Shown: positions 9,301 to 17,862, counted from the first letter of the stretch. The stretch is DNA of 18,533 nucleotides from Bacteroidales bacterium (GCA_029935325.1 JAOZKO010000016.1:1-18533), one strand, 5' to 3'. The notes: a model not told the origin generated them from the sequence alone. Numbers and translations: made by a program.

Positions 9301-12300
9301 CATTCCATATGCATAAATACCTCTATAACTAGTTTTAATGTAATTATTATAAACTCTGAGCAAATAATTTGGATTATTTGTTGGATTAAAGCCTCCAATA
9401 TGTATTCCTGTGGTATTAAGTCCTACTGAATAATCTATGGTATTTTCTGAAAATACAATATTTCCAGTAGCCTCCAACCTTATTACTTGCGGAGTAGATA
9501 TTGTAGTATTTGTGCTTAAAAATGAATTTCTTTTTACGTGGCAGTTAGCCAACATGTCTGCGCCTGCTATTTTCAGACCATAATAGAAAAAGTCGTTGAT
9601 AATATTATCAGTAATATTTATCTCAAAAGGAACATTACTACGATCTGATCCATATATATTTATTCCTGTATGTCCGCTGTAGAATCTAGATTTATCAATA
9701 TTAACATGGTTAGAAACTTGCGAATATATTAGCCCCAAAGTACTATTGCCGTTAATAAATGGTATGCCGTAAAAAGCACAAGAACTAATATGAATATTGT
9801 CAGTCAAATATAAATGCAGAATAGTTGATTCATCTGAATTATATCTTTTGAAAGATAAATTCTTGAAATAAATATAAGGTATTCTATCTATATAAAATAA
9901 GTAATTTTCAAATCCAATACCTTGAAAGGTTAAATATACATCTGACGAATCTCCAGATAATGATTGAAAAGTAACTGTCCTATTACTGTCAGTGTATATG
10001 CTTTTTCGAAGTTCGTATTGGCCTTCGTAAATACCATTTTCAATACTAAAAATTATATGCCCAGATATTCCGACATTATTAATACGGTCAATGGCGATTT
10101 TTAGAGTCTTAAAATCAGCCGTATCACTTTTACCAATAATATATATACCACCAGGGAGTCGCCTCTGATAATCAGTTATTGAAACAGTATCATTATATTT
10201 GTTTGAATCAGGACTAGCATTAGCAGAATCAATCCATACTTTCATATCATAAATACTATCAAGAATAAAGGTATTAGTTCCAAGGGGTATTACAATGCTA
10301 TCAGTAGGAGAAATATTTCCAGCCCAAGTTACAGGATTTTGAATACTATCATCAATACTCCACCCCAAATTTATTGCAGTAATATTTGTACTTCCCATAT
10401 TTTTAACTGCTATACTAATATCATGAGTAGAGTTAGTGCTTTCGACTGTATAAAAACGAATTAAAGCAGCATCTTTTGTTGTTGTAATAAACTCATCTGC
10501 ACCGATGCAAGGTGGGTTTGATCGAGTTTGATTGTCAAAATCAGTTGAGATACTTGATAATAGTATACCTGCTCCTTTAATGTTTATATCATTGGTGTGC
10601 ACATTATTTGTGGCAGTAAATACAAGATTTGAATCTTTAGAGTTGATGTCAGTACTTGAAAGTGATTTGAAGTTTGCAAATGTTGCTGCAGTTACCGAGC
10701 CATATTTCCCAAAAACTAATCCATTTGTATAGTAATTATTATAGTCGATAGTGTAATTACCCCAAGCATAAAGATTAATTGCTAATCCATCACTTTTATT
10801 AATAATAATATTATTTCTTAAACGTAGAGCGTATCCCATGCCAGTATTAGTTCCTCTAACCGTAATGACTGCATTGCTACTACTCAAGCTATTGCCTACT
10901 AGAGTATTATAATCAAAGTTTAGATTGTTGCAATTATATATATATACATCATTAGAGCCATTAGACGAGCCATATAAAAGATTATTTGCAATAATAAAAG
11001 GACTTGAACTTACTCCAAAAACATATTTTAAAGAAATATTTCGCTTATAAGTATCAATATCATTTCTTACCACTTCTTTACCATTATAGCATTTATATAA
11101 ACTAATTCCATTGGAGTTTTTTTCTACTGAGTATATTTTATTATCATTAATATATGTATTGTCTGCATAGCCAGCATAAATTCCAGAACTTGTTACGTTA
11201 TTAATTTCATTATTTAAGATATAAATATTTGATATGTGATTCGAATTAGACCCAGATACGTATATTGCATATTTATTAGAATAACATATGTTTTTGCGAA
11301 TAATTAAATCACTACAATTATGTGTCTTCAATGATGTTTGATCGTAAGAATATAAAATATTCATTGTTCCAAATAATTTATTGCTCTCTATCAATAGGTG
11401 ATTGCTGTTTTCAAAATATAGTAAATTAGCATAATCATTACTTAGTGATTTAAAAGAAATATTTTTTAATGCCAAATAATCTGTATTAGTAATTTTTATT
11501 ATGTAGTTCGAACTAGATGATACTGCATCAAACTTAAATACCACATCATCAGCATTGCCAGATAATGACTCTATTACAATAGGATTGGTTATTGAAGATG
11601 GAATGCTGTCAATTAAAACCTGTTCGTTGTAAATACCATTCATAATTTTGAGAGTAATTGGCCCACTCATACCACAATTACGAATTGATTGGATAGCCCC
11701 ACTTAAATTATAAAAGTCTGCTGCAGTGTCTTTTCCAATTGTGTAAACCCCAGATAAACTTCCATTACAAATGCAAATATCTGATCTCAATGTGTCATTA
11801 TATTTATTAAGGTCACCCACGCTTTCAACTATGGCAATACATCTGTAAACTCTAGCATTACTCATATCAGCAACCTCACTAGTAGAATTGAACTGAATAT
11901 TAGTTGTTGCTGAAGGAATTAAGGGTGTTGTAATGCTTTTTGATTTCCAAGTTAGACCATTATCAATACTATATTTTACTATATATGATGACACCGAATC
12001 TGTTCCATTATTTTTTATTTCTAAAGATATTGGCATTGAACCATTAGCAGATGATCCAGTCGCTGGTAAATTCCAGCTATTTACTGCTAGGTCATTTCGA
12101 ATTTGTAAAAAGTTTAGTTTTATTACATTCCTATAATTATAAAAGCTGGCATTAGCACTAAATGCGCTGCTAAAAGTACTATCGTAATTGTACTTGCAAA
12201 GAGTTTCATCTATATTGTGAAAAGTTTGAAAAACTGGCAAATTTGCAATAGAAACTCCACTATGATTTTCATAAAATAACACTAAGTTTTTATTTCCAGA

Positions 12301-12705
12301 ATAATAGAAGGGTGCTTGAAGGTTTAATTGGATCCATCCATTACTAATAGTTACGGTATCATTATAAACTAAAGTAGCGCCATAGTTTTGCGGATTAGAG
12401 TATCCCGAGCTATCGAAGCTGCTATTTGCAATTTCAGCAAGATATATTTTTTGGGAATCAACTAATACTGGTGATGTGTTGATTACTTTAAATGCAATGG
12501 CATCTATTAGCCCAGAAGCACCAATTTCTGATGCTTTATAGAGTTGTTGTGACCATCCATATTTATTGTGAATTTTAATAGGAATTTTGTAATCAGAAAA
12601 ATTTTCAACTCCTACTATAACTTGAGTTTGTGCATATAAAGAAGAACTTGAAATTAAGAATATATAAGAGCTAACGAAAGCAATGAAAAGCAACATTTTT
12701 TTCAT
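6358..12705 (-). CDS. Giant T9SS-secreted mosaic protein (CARDB-like / beta-helix / Ig-like repeats, type A sorting domain)
   Basis: 2115 residues, with a signal peptide at 1-26 (ending SLYAQ). Domains in order: a beta-sandwich of the SQQLYKASEIG type (about 40-195); a CARDB-like domain (200-312); a right-handed beta-helix region opening with GVYTIG (319) and closing with GADEF (735-739); a second CARDB-like domain (741-845); a second beta-helix region opening with GGIYIIG (852) and closing with GADEF (1279-1283); a third CARDB-like domain (1288-1390); a beta-sandwich region (about 1400-1500); an Ig-like domain with YLWSNG (1505-1580); five 75-residue repeats (1581-1956); a second Ig-like domain with YLWSTG (1957-2025); and a type A T9SS sorting domain (2032-2115) with YPNPSTG and SKGVYFIRL. 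It should be exported by Sec and then T9SS and attached to or released from the cell surface. An adhesive or glycan-binding role is inference, and no catalytic site was identified. A near-match -7 box (CATATTTG, one mismatch) lies at 12762-12769. Confidence 0.9.
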   Translation of the reverse strand: MKKMLLFIAFVSSYIFLISSSSLYAQTQVIVGVENFSDYKIPIKIHNKYGWSQQLYKASEIGASGLIDAIAFKVINTSPVLVDSQKIYLAEIANSSFDSSGYSNPQNYGATLVYNDTVTISNGWIQLNLQAPFYYSGNKNLVLFYENHSGVSIANLPVFQTFHNIDETLCKYNYDSTFSSAFSANASFYNYRNVIKLNFLQIRNDLAVNSWNLPATGSSANGSMPISLEIKNNGTDSVSSYIVKYSIDNGLTWKSKSITTPLIPSATTNIQFNSTSEVADMSNARVYRCIAIVESVGDLNKYNDTLRSDICICNGSLSGVYTIGKDTAADFYNLSGAIQSIRNCGMSGPITLKIMNGIYNEQVLIDSIPSSITNPIVIESLSGNADDVVFKFDAVSSSSNYIIKITNTDYLALKNISFKSLSNDYANLLYFENSNHLLIESNKLFGTMNILYSYDQTSLKTHNCSDLIIRKNICYSNKYAIYVSGSNSNHISNIYILNNEINNVTSSGIYAGYADNTYINDNKIYSVEKNSNGISLYKCYNGKEVVRNDIDTYKRNISLKYVFGVSSSPFIIANNLLYGSSNGSNDVYIYNCNNLNFDYNTLVGNSLSSSNAVITVRGTNTGMGYALRLRNNIIINKSDGLAINLYAWGNYTIDYNNYYTNGLVFGKYGSVTAATFANFKSLSSTDINSKDSNLVFTATNNVHTNDINIKGAGILLSSISTDFDNQTRSNPPCIGADEFITTTKDAALIRFYTVESTNSTHDISIAVKNMGSTNITAINLGWSIDDSIQNPVTWAGNISPTDSIVIPLGTNTFILDSIYDMKVWIDSANASPDSNKYNDTVSITDYQRRLPGGIYIIGKSDTADFKTLKIAIDRINNVGISGHIIFSIENGIYEGQYELRKSIYTDSNRTVTFQSLSGDSSDVYLTFQGIGFENYLFYIDRIPYIYFKNLSFKRYNSDESTILHLYLTDNIHISSCAFYGIPFINGNSTLGLIYSQVSNHVNIDKSRFYSGHTGINIYGSDRSNVPFEINITDNIINDFFYYGLKIAGADMLANCHVKRNSFLSTNTTISTPQVIRLEATGNIVFSENTIDYSVGLNTTGIHIGGFNPTNNPNYLLRVYNNYIKTSYRGIYAYGMFGVKGVEILYNTLDINISASQASTAIYTSSVTNLTIKNNSFDSQSHLCFQSYYNTNNSPTIFDYNNIFSTANYPININSTNYSFSSYQSGTNQGANSVSTNPVFINQNDCHAFDTILNNAGTPVSGYTTDIDGDIRDSINPDIGADEFSMYANNASVTAINSPMSLSTIGNVPVKISIRNLGFNNLVSDSLHFQLDSGVIMSSYWSGNLAPLAVDSIIFIGTAGLSPGKHILKVWSSMPNGVLDPETKNDTLIVELFAQTMPGIDLDSTNLIADIQYCNDSLLAPITIRNLGDIKLVINSDFNNAPWVHLDSNAQNTIAADDSLVYNLIFSSAGMATATYTGFIRLTTNDLGNPIIVIPCTLIVQNNLSSGVDLGSDTSSCGSFTLDAGNAYSNYLWSNGGSSQTITVTNSGIYSVTTSNTGSYCVSSDTINVLINANPVASISGINNTACTNDTATIILVSPIGGNLTGPVLAGNIFDPSVIGSGSYSYSYSYTDSLSCTDTITQTVNIYSPQAITFSGLNNTYCHGDSSSSLIGNPSGGVFNGLGIVQNSFHPIIAGFGNHNIIYSYNDTNNCTNFDTVMTTVFPSAPIVINGLNATYCQDDTLSLLSGSPINGMFFGNGISQDSFNPTVAGPGNHYVVYSYTDTNSCINNDSIMTTVFSPEFAISIFDYQNQYCSNSATDTISASPSGGLFSGIGMSASIFNPIIHGVGSQYITYSKLDSNQCIISDSVLFIVHGIPNSSLIINNHKYCSNDNPIIFQGIPFGGIFNGLGMTDSTFSPNIASGGYHDIIYVYSDTNNCSDTSLATVLVSEPIVHLGVDTNICGSGFITLNAGLFSSYLWSTGAISQSIIIDSTGIGYNSISVDLTVTDSINCQNFDTINIHFLNCTNLNNVNFEEFYISVYPNPSTGLVNITSSLTQIPSINMQIFNELGACILTREIPNNSGIFNEKVSLENYSKGVYFIRLSTGKQYKVFKIMLQ
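6838..7965 (-). repeat. Five 75-residue repeats inside the giant T9SS protein
   Basis: Five consecutive units of 74-76 residues (protein residues 1581-1655, 1656-1730, 1731-1806, 1807-1882 and 1883-1956) share one pattern: an early Cys in a YC.(D/N) context, a G.P.GG.F.G.G core, an F.P....G.G turn, and Y.Y.D(T/S)..C with a second Cys about 48 residues after the first. The first unit is the most diverged, with TAC in place of YC. The DNA copies differ clearly, so the duplication is not recent. The spaced Cys pair suggests one disulphide per unit. Confidence 0.85.
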
Positions 12706-12892
12706 ATCAAAGAGTTTAGAAACAATTGAGATGCAATATTAAAGAAAATTGAAATAGAATGCAAATATGTTTGATAGTTTTGATGTGCACACACAGACGA
12801 CTGTAATTGAGTTAATAAGTGATTTTGATGTGGATGTTCAAGAAAGTATGTAAACAGTTATTATAAAGCTACCAAGTAAAAAAGCTCTACTT

Positions 12893-15154
12893 CTACCTAA
12901 CTAAATGCACAGTCCCTTTCAAAGTATATGCTTCACTATATCCTTCTTTAATAAAAACGATATATGTATATACATCCGACGTTGCGTCGATACCATTAAT
13001 TCTACCATTCCATTTTTCAGTTGGGTTGTCAGAGTAAAAGACTTGATTTCCCCATCTATCGTAGATGTAAAATTGAAAAGACACAATGGCTTCAAATACT
13101 CCCACCACACCAAAGCCTTCGTTTAGTCCATTGCCATCAGGTGTAAATGCATTGGGGAAATAAAAATAATTACAGCGTTTTACTCCTAGAATAAAACTTG
13201 TGTCATGAGAGCAATAAGTGTAATTAGATATGCTTGTTACGGTTAGAGTGTATTCGGTATTAGTTTCTGGATGTACACTGATATTTTGCAAAAAGCTACC
13301 ATTATTCCACTGATATTCGTCTCCTCCATTTGCACTAAGGGTAGTAGTTTGCCCAATGCAGATTGTATCGTAATCCGAAATAATTTCTGCAGTAGGAATC
13401 GGCAATACATCTATTTCAATTTGTGTTGTATTCTGACATTGATTAATATCTGTAATCGTTAAATCGTAAGTTGTTAAAATATTTGGAGAAACAACTATTG
13501 ATGATGAATTTGATCCAGTTCCCCAAAGAAAATTATAATTGCCATAAGCCCTGAGCTTAGCTGAAGATCCATTACATATAATAGTATCAGGACTTGTGTT
13601 TATAATTGGTAGTGGATTTATTATAACCATTGCAATATCTTGATTGGTACATCCTAAACTATCAGTTACTGTTACATGGTACTGGGTAGATAAATTAGGA
13701 CTAACCAATAATTGTGATGTGATAGAACCGTCATTCCATAAGTATGTATTTGCTGCGCTATCAACAACATATAGTAATGCGCTATCTCCAATACATACAG
13801 TATCTCCAAATACTTGAAATATAGGCTCTGATACTTTTATTGTCATTTCTGAAGTGGAATCATTTTGGCATAAATCAGAAACTACTAAGCTGTAAGTGGT
13901 AGTGGTTGTTGGATTAACAACAGTATTGGCATTAGTATCTCCATTGCTCCATAAATAAGTATAAGGAGAATAGCCGCCGCTAACTGTACTTGTTAGATTA
14001 ACTGTTCCGCTTCCGCAAATAACGGTATCATTGGGTATGGTAGCTACAGGAGATGAGTTATCTTTAATGCTAACTCTTACGGTGTCATATGTACATGCAG
14101 AAGTATTAACAATTAAATCAACATATTCTGTTGGTTCTACAATGTTATCTAATATAGGATGTATTGTTAAATTTATTGAGTCTTGCCCCGCAGGGATAAT
14201 AACAAAAGATGGAATTTGAGTATAATCAGTTCCATTGATTGCTGTTCCCGTTGCATAATAATTTATATATGTGGGTGTCGCTCTAATATGTGGTAGTTTG
14301 AATGTAATAATTGCATCATTACAGCCCTCTACAGCTGTTGTGTCAATAAGGCTTGATGTAGTTTGATCAATCAAAATAGCATTACTCATAAAACTATTTG
14401 CTTCAAAAAATACACCTGAATCATAAATATGGTCCTGAGCATCCCCAATTGCTATCTTAATATGATAGGTAACACATGGGATAACTCTTATCCATGCTGT
14501 TAGTACTGTAGTAAAACCATCAAGTTTAACGAAAGTTCCGTAAGCATTATTTACATAGTAAGCAGAGTTGACATTTGGATTTACGTTATTTATAGTGATA
14601 GGAGTGCTAGTTCCTGGTATCAGTGCAACATTTACATTGCTATATGATCCACCATATGGGTTTAATCCACTAACGAAAAAACCAAAAACATCATTAATGC
14701 TGTTAACAAATTCAGGATACTCTTCAGAACCAAATACATATCGGAATTTTAGTGTATCAGATACTGGAATGAAATCAAATTCTAAAATAGTAGCATCCTT
14801 AATGGACTGTGTGATAAGTGCTGCTAGCAAAGGGTCAGAACCACCTCCAACATTTGCAGAGCAAAATGCACTTCCTGGACCAGGTAGTTGGCTTACATTG
14901 CCAGTAGAAATAACCAATCCACTATTAAACCCAAGGTTTCCTGTAGTGGTTCCAGAAGAAAAAGTGCCAATACTTTGGGCAGAACCAGAGAAAGTGACAT
15001 TACTAACAGTAACACCAGTACCCACAAGGTTGTTCTGAACCCACTGAGCTACAGTGCCTGTTTGATTTATTATTAGTTGTCCATAAATAGAACTACTAAT
15101 AAATGCAAATAATATAAATGTTAAAAATCGTTTCAATACTTTAGAGTTTATCAA
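12893..15154 (-). CDS. Choice-of-anchor-L / Calx-beta-like / Ig-like protein with type B T9SS sorting domain; TTG start
   Basis: 753 residues. Signal peptide at 1-25 (hydrophobic core FLTFILFAFI). A choice-of-anchor-L domain spans about 27-255 and contains GLVISTGN, LEFDFIP, FRYVFGSEEYPEFV, DVFGFFVSG and the closing DSGVFFEANSF. A Calx-beta-like domain (about 262-365) contains GTDYTQIP and IVEPTEYVDL. Four Ig/PKD-like repeats (369-443, 444-513, 514-584, 585-657) each carry a W-[ND]-[DN]-G or WGTG type strand. The C-terminus (663-753) is a CHU_C / gliding-motility-associated sorting domain with FPNAFTPDGNGLNE, YDRWGNQVF and W.G. The start codon is TTG at 15152-15154. No in-frame ATG precedes it nearby, and the next ATG would remove the signal peptide. 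A perfect TATTTTTG -7 box lies about 40 nt upstream. It is probably surface-displayed cargo of the same secretion system as the downstream gene. Its ligand is unknown. Confidence 0.9.
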   Translation of the reverse strand: MINSKVLKRFLTFILFAFISSSIYGQLIINQTGTVAQWVQNNLVGTGVTVSNVTFSGSAQSIGTFSSGTTTGNLGFNSGLVISTGNVSQLPGPGSAFCSANVGGGSDPLLAALITQSIKDATILEFDFIPVSDTLKFRYVFGSEEYPEFVNSINDVFGFFVSGLNPYGGSYSNVNVALIPGTSTPITINNVNPNVNSAYYVNNAYGTFVKLDGFTTVLTAWIRVIPCVTYHIKIAIGDAQDHIYDSGVFFEANSFMSNAILIDQTTSSLIDTTAVEGCNDAIITFKLPHIRATPTYINYYATGTAINGTDYTQIPSFVIIPAGQDSINLTIHPILDNIVEPTEYVDLIVNTSACTYDTVRVSIKDNSSPVATIPNDTVICGSGTVNLTSTVSGGYSPYTYLWSNGDTNANTVVNPTTTTTYSLVVSDLCQNDSTSEMTIKVSEPIFQVFGDTVCIGDSALLYVVDSAANTYLWNDGSITSQLLVSPNLSTQYHVTVTDSLGCTNQDIAMVIINPLPIINTSPDTIICNGSSAKLRAYGNYNFLWGTGSNSSSIVVSPNILTTYDLTITDINQCQNTTQIEIDVLPIPTAEIISDYDTICIGQTTTLSANGGDEYQWNNGSFLQNISVHPETNTEYTLTVTSISNYTYCSHDTSFILGVKRCNYFYFPNAFTPDGNGLNEGFGVVGVFEAIVSFQFYIYDRWGNQVFYSDNPTEKWNGRINGIDATSDVYTYIVFIKEGYSEAYTLKGTVHLVR

Positions 15155-15194
15155 TCCAGCTAGAAGACAGCGATTATTAAAAAATAGTTGTATG

Positions 15195-15202
15195 CAAAAA
15201 TA
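15195..15202 (-). promoter_or_regulatory. Putative -7 box (TATTTTTG) for the choice-of-anchor-L gene
   Basis: On the minus strand this reads TATTTTTG, an exact fit to TAnnTTTG, about 40 nt upstream of the TTG start. A transcription start about 7 nt further on would give a leader of roughly 33 nt. No clear TTG-type -33 box was seen. The position supports the TTG start chosen for the gene. Confidence 0.45.
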
Positions 15203-15261
15203 AATAATTTTTATAAAGGAAATTATTCTAAATTCGTGACCTTATTTATATAAAATTTTTA

Positions 15262-16635
15262 ATGATGAACAACGCAGTTAATTACCTAAATGACAATAAA
15301 GATAGGTTTCTCGATGAATTATTTGAATTGATTAGAATACCTTCAATAAGTTCAATAGCAGACCATAAACCTGATATGCAACGTATGGCTGAGGCATTAA
15401 AAGCTTCATTGATTGCGGCAGGTGTTGATAAAGCAGTAGTTATGCCTTCGGATGGAAATCCAGTGGTTTATGCTGAAAAGATGATTGACCCAAGCAAGCC
15501 AACAGTACTTGTTTATGGACATTATGATGTTATGCCAGTAGATCCCATCGATCTTTGGGATAGCCCTCCATTTGAGCCAGAGATTAGAGATGGAAAGATA
15601 TATGCACGTGGTGCTGATGATGATAAAGGTCAGGCATTTATGCATGTAAAGGCTTTCGAGGCACTTGTCGCAGCAGATATGCTTACAGTAAACGTAAAGT
15701 TTATGATTGAAGGAGAAGAAGAGATTGGTTCTCCAAATTTAGGCAAATGGTGTACTGAAAATAAAGAGATGCTTAAAGCAGATACAATCTTAGTTTCGGA
15801 TACTGGTATGATTGCCCAAGATATTCCTTCCATTACTACAGGTTTAAGAGGATTAAGCTATGTGGAAGTTAAGGTTACTGGTCCTGATCATGATCTTCAT
15901 AGTGGAATCTTTGGTGGAGCAGTTGCAAATCCTGCCAATGAATTAGCAAAAATGATAGCATCATTAACTGATGAGAATAACCATATTACTATTCCAGGAT
16001 TCTACGATGATGTATTAATTGTTAGTGACCAAGAGCGTGCAGCAATGGCAAAAGCTCCTTTTAATCTCGATGGCTACAAAAAGGCTTTAGATGTTGATGA
16101 GGTTTTTGGTGAGAAGGGATATTCAACAAATGAGCGTACAGGAATCAGACCATCGCTTGATGTTAACGGTATTTGGAGTGGGTATATTGGTGAAGGTGCT
16201 AAAACGGTATTGCCATCAATTGCACAAGCAAAAATTTCTATGAGATTGGTGCCTCATCAAAATAATGAAAAAATAAGCCTAATGGTAAAAGAACATCTTG
16301 AGTCAATAGCTCCACCTTATATAAAGGTAGAGGTTACACCATTGCATGGTGGTCAGGCTTATGTTTCGCCAATTGATATGCCTGCTTATAAAGCAGCTGA
16401 AAAAGCATATACTCAGGCTTTCGATAAAGTTCCTGTACCAACACGATCAGGTGGAAGTATTCCTATTATTTCAACATTCGAAGATGTGCTAGGTATTAAA
16501 TCTATTTTAATGGGCTTTGGCTTGGAATCAGATGCAATTCACTCTCCTAATGAGAACTATCCTCTATTTAATTTCTATAAAGGAATAGAAACAATTATTT
16601 ATTTCTATAAGCATTTTGATGATGAGATGAAATAG
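15262..16635 (+). CDS. M20 family metallodipeptidase
   Basis: 457 residues, a normal length for cytosolic M20 dipeptidases related to carnosinase CN2 and DUG1. The co-catalytic two-metal site is complete: GHYDV (H87, D89), GADDDKG with the bridging Asp (D120), EGEEEIGS with base E153 and ligand E154, SDTG with D180, and AIHSPNE with H427. The dimerisation (lid) domain motif DLHSGIFGG (H213) and the substrate-loop motif SGGSIPI are also present. There is no signal peptide, so the enzyme should act in the cytoplasm on dipeptides or small peptides; the exact substrate cannot be told. ATG codons at 15262 and 15265 are both possible starts. A near-match -7 box (TAAATTCG, one mismatch) lies at 15229-15236. 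It is divergent from the choice-of-anchor-L gene and convergent with the acyl-CoA dehydrogenase gene. Confidence 0.93.
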   Translation: MMNNAVNYLNDNKDRFLDELFELIRIPSISSIADHKPDMQRMAEALKASLIAAGVDKAVVMPSDGNPVVYAEKMIDPSKPTVLVYGHYDVMPVDPIDLWDSPPFEPEIRDGKIYARGADDDKGQAFMHVKAFEALVAADMLTVNVKFMIEGEEEIGSPNLGKWCTENKEMLKADTILVSDTGMIAQDIPSITTGLRGLSYVEVKVTGPDHDLHSGIFGGAVANPANELAKMIASLTDENNHITIPGFYDDVLIVSDQERAAMAKAPFNLDGYKKALDVDEVFGEKGYSTNERTGIRPSLDVNGIWSGYIGEGAKTVLPSIAQAKISMRLVPHQNNEKISLMVKEHLESIAPPYIKVEVTPLHGGQAYVSPIDMPAYKAAEKAYTQAFDKVPVPTRSGGSIPIISTFEDVLGIKSILMGFGLESDAIHSPNENYPLFNFYKGIETIIYFYKHFDDEMK

Positions 16636-16663
16636 AAATTAATTATAGAATTTTAGAATCAAT

Positions 16664-16700
16664 AAAAAAGCCCACTATCAATGATAATGGGCTTTTTTTT
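16664..16700. terminator. Bidirectional intrinsic terminator
   Basis: GCCCACTATCA and TGATAATGGGC form an imperfect stem with one C-A mismatch on the plus strand. It is preceded by a run of six A and followed by a run of eight T. It lies 29 nt after the stop of the M20 gene and 20 nt from the stop of the acyl-CoA dehydrogenase gene, and so can terminate both convergent transcripts. Confidence 0.88.
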
Positions 16701-16719
16701 ATGTGAATTGAATAGTTGC

Positions 16720-17862
16720 TTATTTCAATATATTCTTAGAAATTACTAACCTCTGTACTTGATTAGTTCCTTCATAAATTTGGTTTAACTTAACATCACG
16801 CATAATTTTTTCAACTAAATAATCTTGAGAATAACCATCGCCAGCCATTACCTGAACAGCATCAGTAGCAATTTTCATTGCATTATCAGAAGCAAATAGT
16901 TTTGCCATTGCTGATAATTTAGAAGCAGTTTTTAAGCCTTGGTCGTAAGCAGTTGCTGCTTGCCAAATCAAAGCACGAGATGCTTCAAGAGAGGTAGCCA
17001 TATCGGCTAACATAAATCCAATAATCTGCTGTGCAGCAATTGGTTTTCCAAATTGTATTCTCTTCTTAGACCAGTCACGAGAAGTTTCGTAGGCAGTACG
17101 AGCAGCTCCAAGAGCTAAGGCACCAACACCATTTCTTGTTCTATCAAAAGTTTTCATTGCAATAAGGAATCCATGACCTTCTTGTCCTAATAAATTACTT
17201 ACAGGAACTTCCACGTCAGTAAAAATAATTTCATTTTGAACAGAAGCACGTTGTCCCATTTTTAGCATATGAGGTTTAATCTCTATACCAGGAGAATTAG
17301 TAGGAACTACAATTGCTGATAAACTACGACTACCGCGTTCAGGATCAGTCAAAGCAAAAACAGTTAAAAAAGTAGAAACTTCAGCATTTGTGATAAAGCG
17401 TTTGTGACCATTAATAATATACTTATCGCCTTTTCTTATGGCAGTGGTTTTAATGCCTTGAACATCAGACCCTGCATTAGGCTCAGTAAGAGCATATGCA
17501 GCAACTCCTTGCTCATCATTAATTTGACCATAAAAGCGCTCTTGCTGTTCCTCATTAGCTGATAACAATAATGGTGTAAGAGCTAAAGTGTTGGCTTCGA
17601 TACCAATACCAATACCAATACAGCCAGCTCCAAGCTCCTCAGCAGCAATTGCTCCTTCAATAAGGGAATATCCATTTCCACCAAATTTTGTTGGAAGAGG
17701 GCCATTCATTATACCTTCTTTATAGGCTGCTTTAACAACCTCCCAAGGAAATTCTGCAGATAAATCATATTTACGTGCGTTTGGTGTTATTAAGCGAGAG
17801 GTGAAATCACGGTACTTTGCTTGTATCGCTAATTCCTTTTCATCTAATCTAAAATCTATCAT
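16720..17862 (-). CDS. Acyl-CoA dehydrogenase
   Basis: 380 residues, the usual length for a soluble FAD-dependent acyl-CoA dehydrogenase. The first family signature, ALTEPNAGSD, is at 124-133. The second region, near the C-terminus, contains QVMAGDGYSQDY and NQIYEGTNQVQR. E364 in IYEG occupies the place of the catalytic base in short- and medium-chain enzymes (butyryl/MCAD type). RNGVGALALGAARTAYE and RIQFGKPIAAQQ, typical of the C-terminal helical domain, are present. It should catalyse alpha,beta-dehydrogenation of acyl-CoA in fatty- or amino-acid breakdown, passing electrons to ETF. Chain-length preference cannot be read reliably. The gene stands alone on its strand and ends at the shared terminator. 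A short 7-bp inverted repeat (17923-17942) lies in its upstream region. Confidence 0.95.
   Translation of the reverse strand: MIDFRLDEKELAIQAKYRDFTSRLITPNARKYDLSAEFPWEVVKAAYKEGIMNGPLPTKFGGNGYSLIEGAIAAEELGAGCIGIGIGIEANTLALTPLLLSANEEQQERFYGQINDEQGVAAYALTEPNAGSDVQGIKTTAIRKGDKYIINGHKRFITNAEVSTFLTVFALTDPERGSRSLSAIVVPTNSPGIEIKPHMLKMGQRASVQNEIIFTDVEVPVSNLLGQEGHGFLIAMKTFDRTRNGVGALALGAARTAYETSRDWSKKRIQFGKPIAAQQIIGFMLADMATSLEASRALIWQAATAYDQGLKTASKLSAMAKLFASDNAMKIATDAVQVMAGDGYSQDYLVEKIMRDVKLNQIYEGTNQVQRLVISKNILK

Noticed and set aside
12864..12886. AAAGCT...AAAAAAGCT near the end of the choice-of-anchor-L gene as a terminator
   Set aside because: The arms do not pair into a stable stem; the repeats of AGCT are direct rather than a useful hairpin with a U-run.
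14568..15038. 156-codon plus-strand frame
   Set aside because: It is fully antisense to the choice-of-anchor-L domain, whose protein motifs are clear. It has no features of its own.
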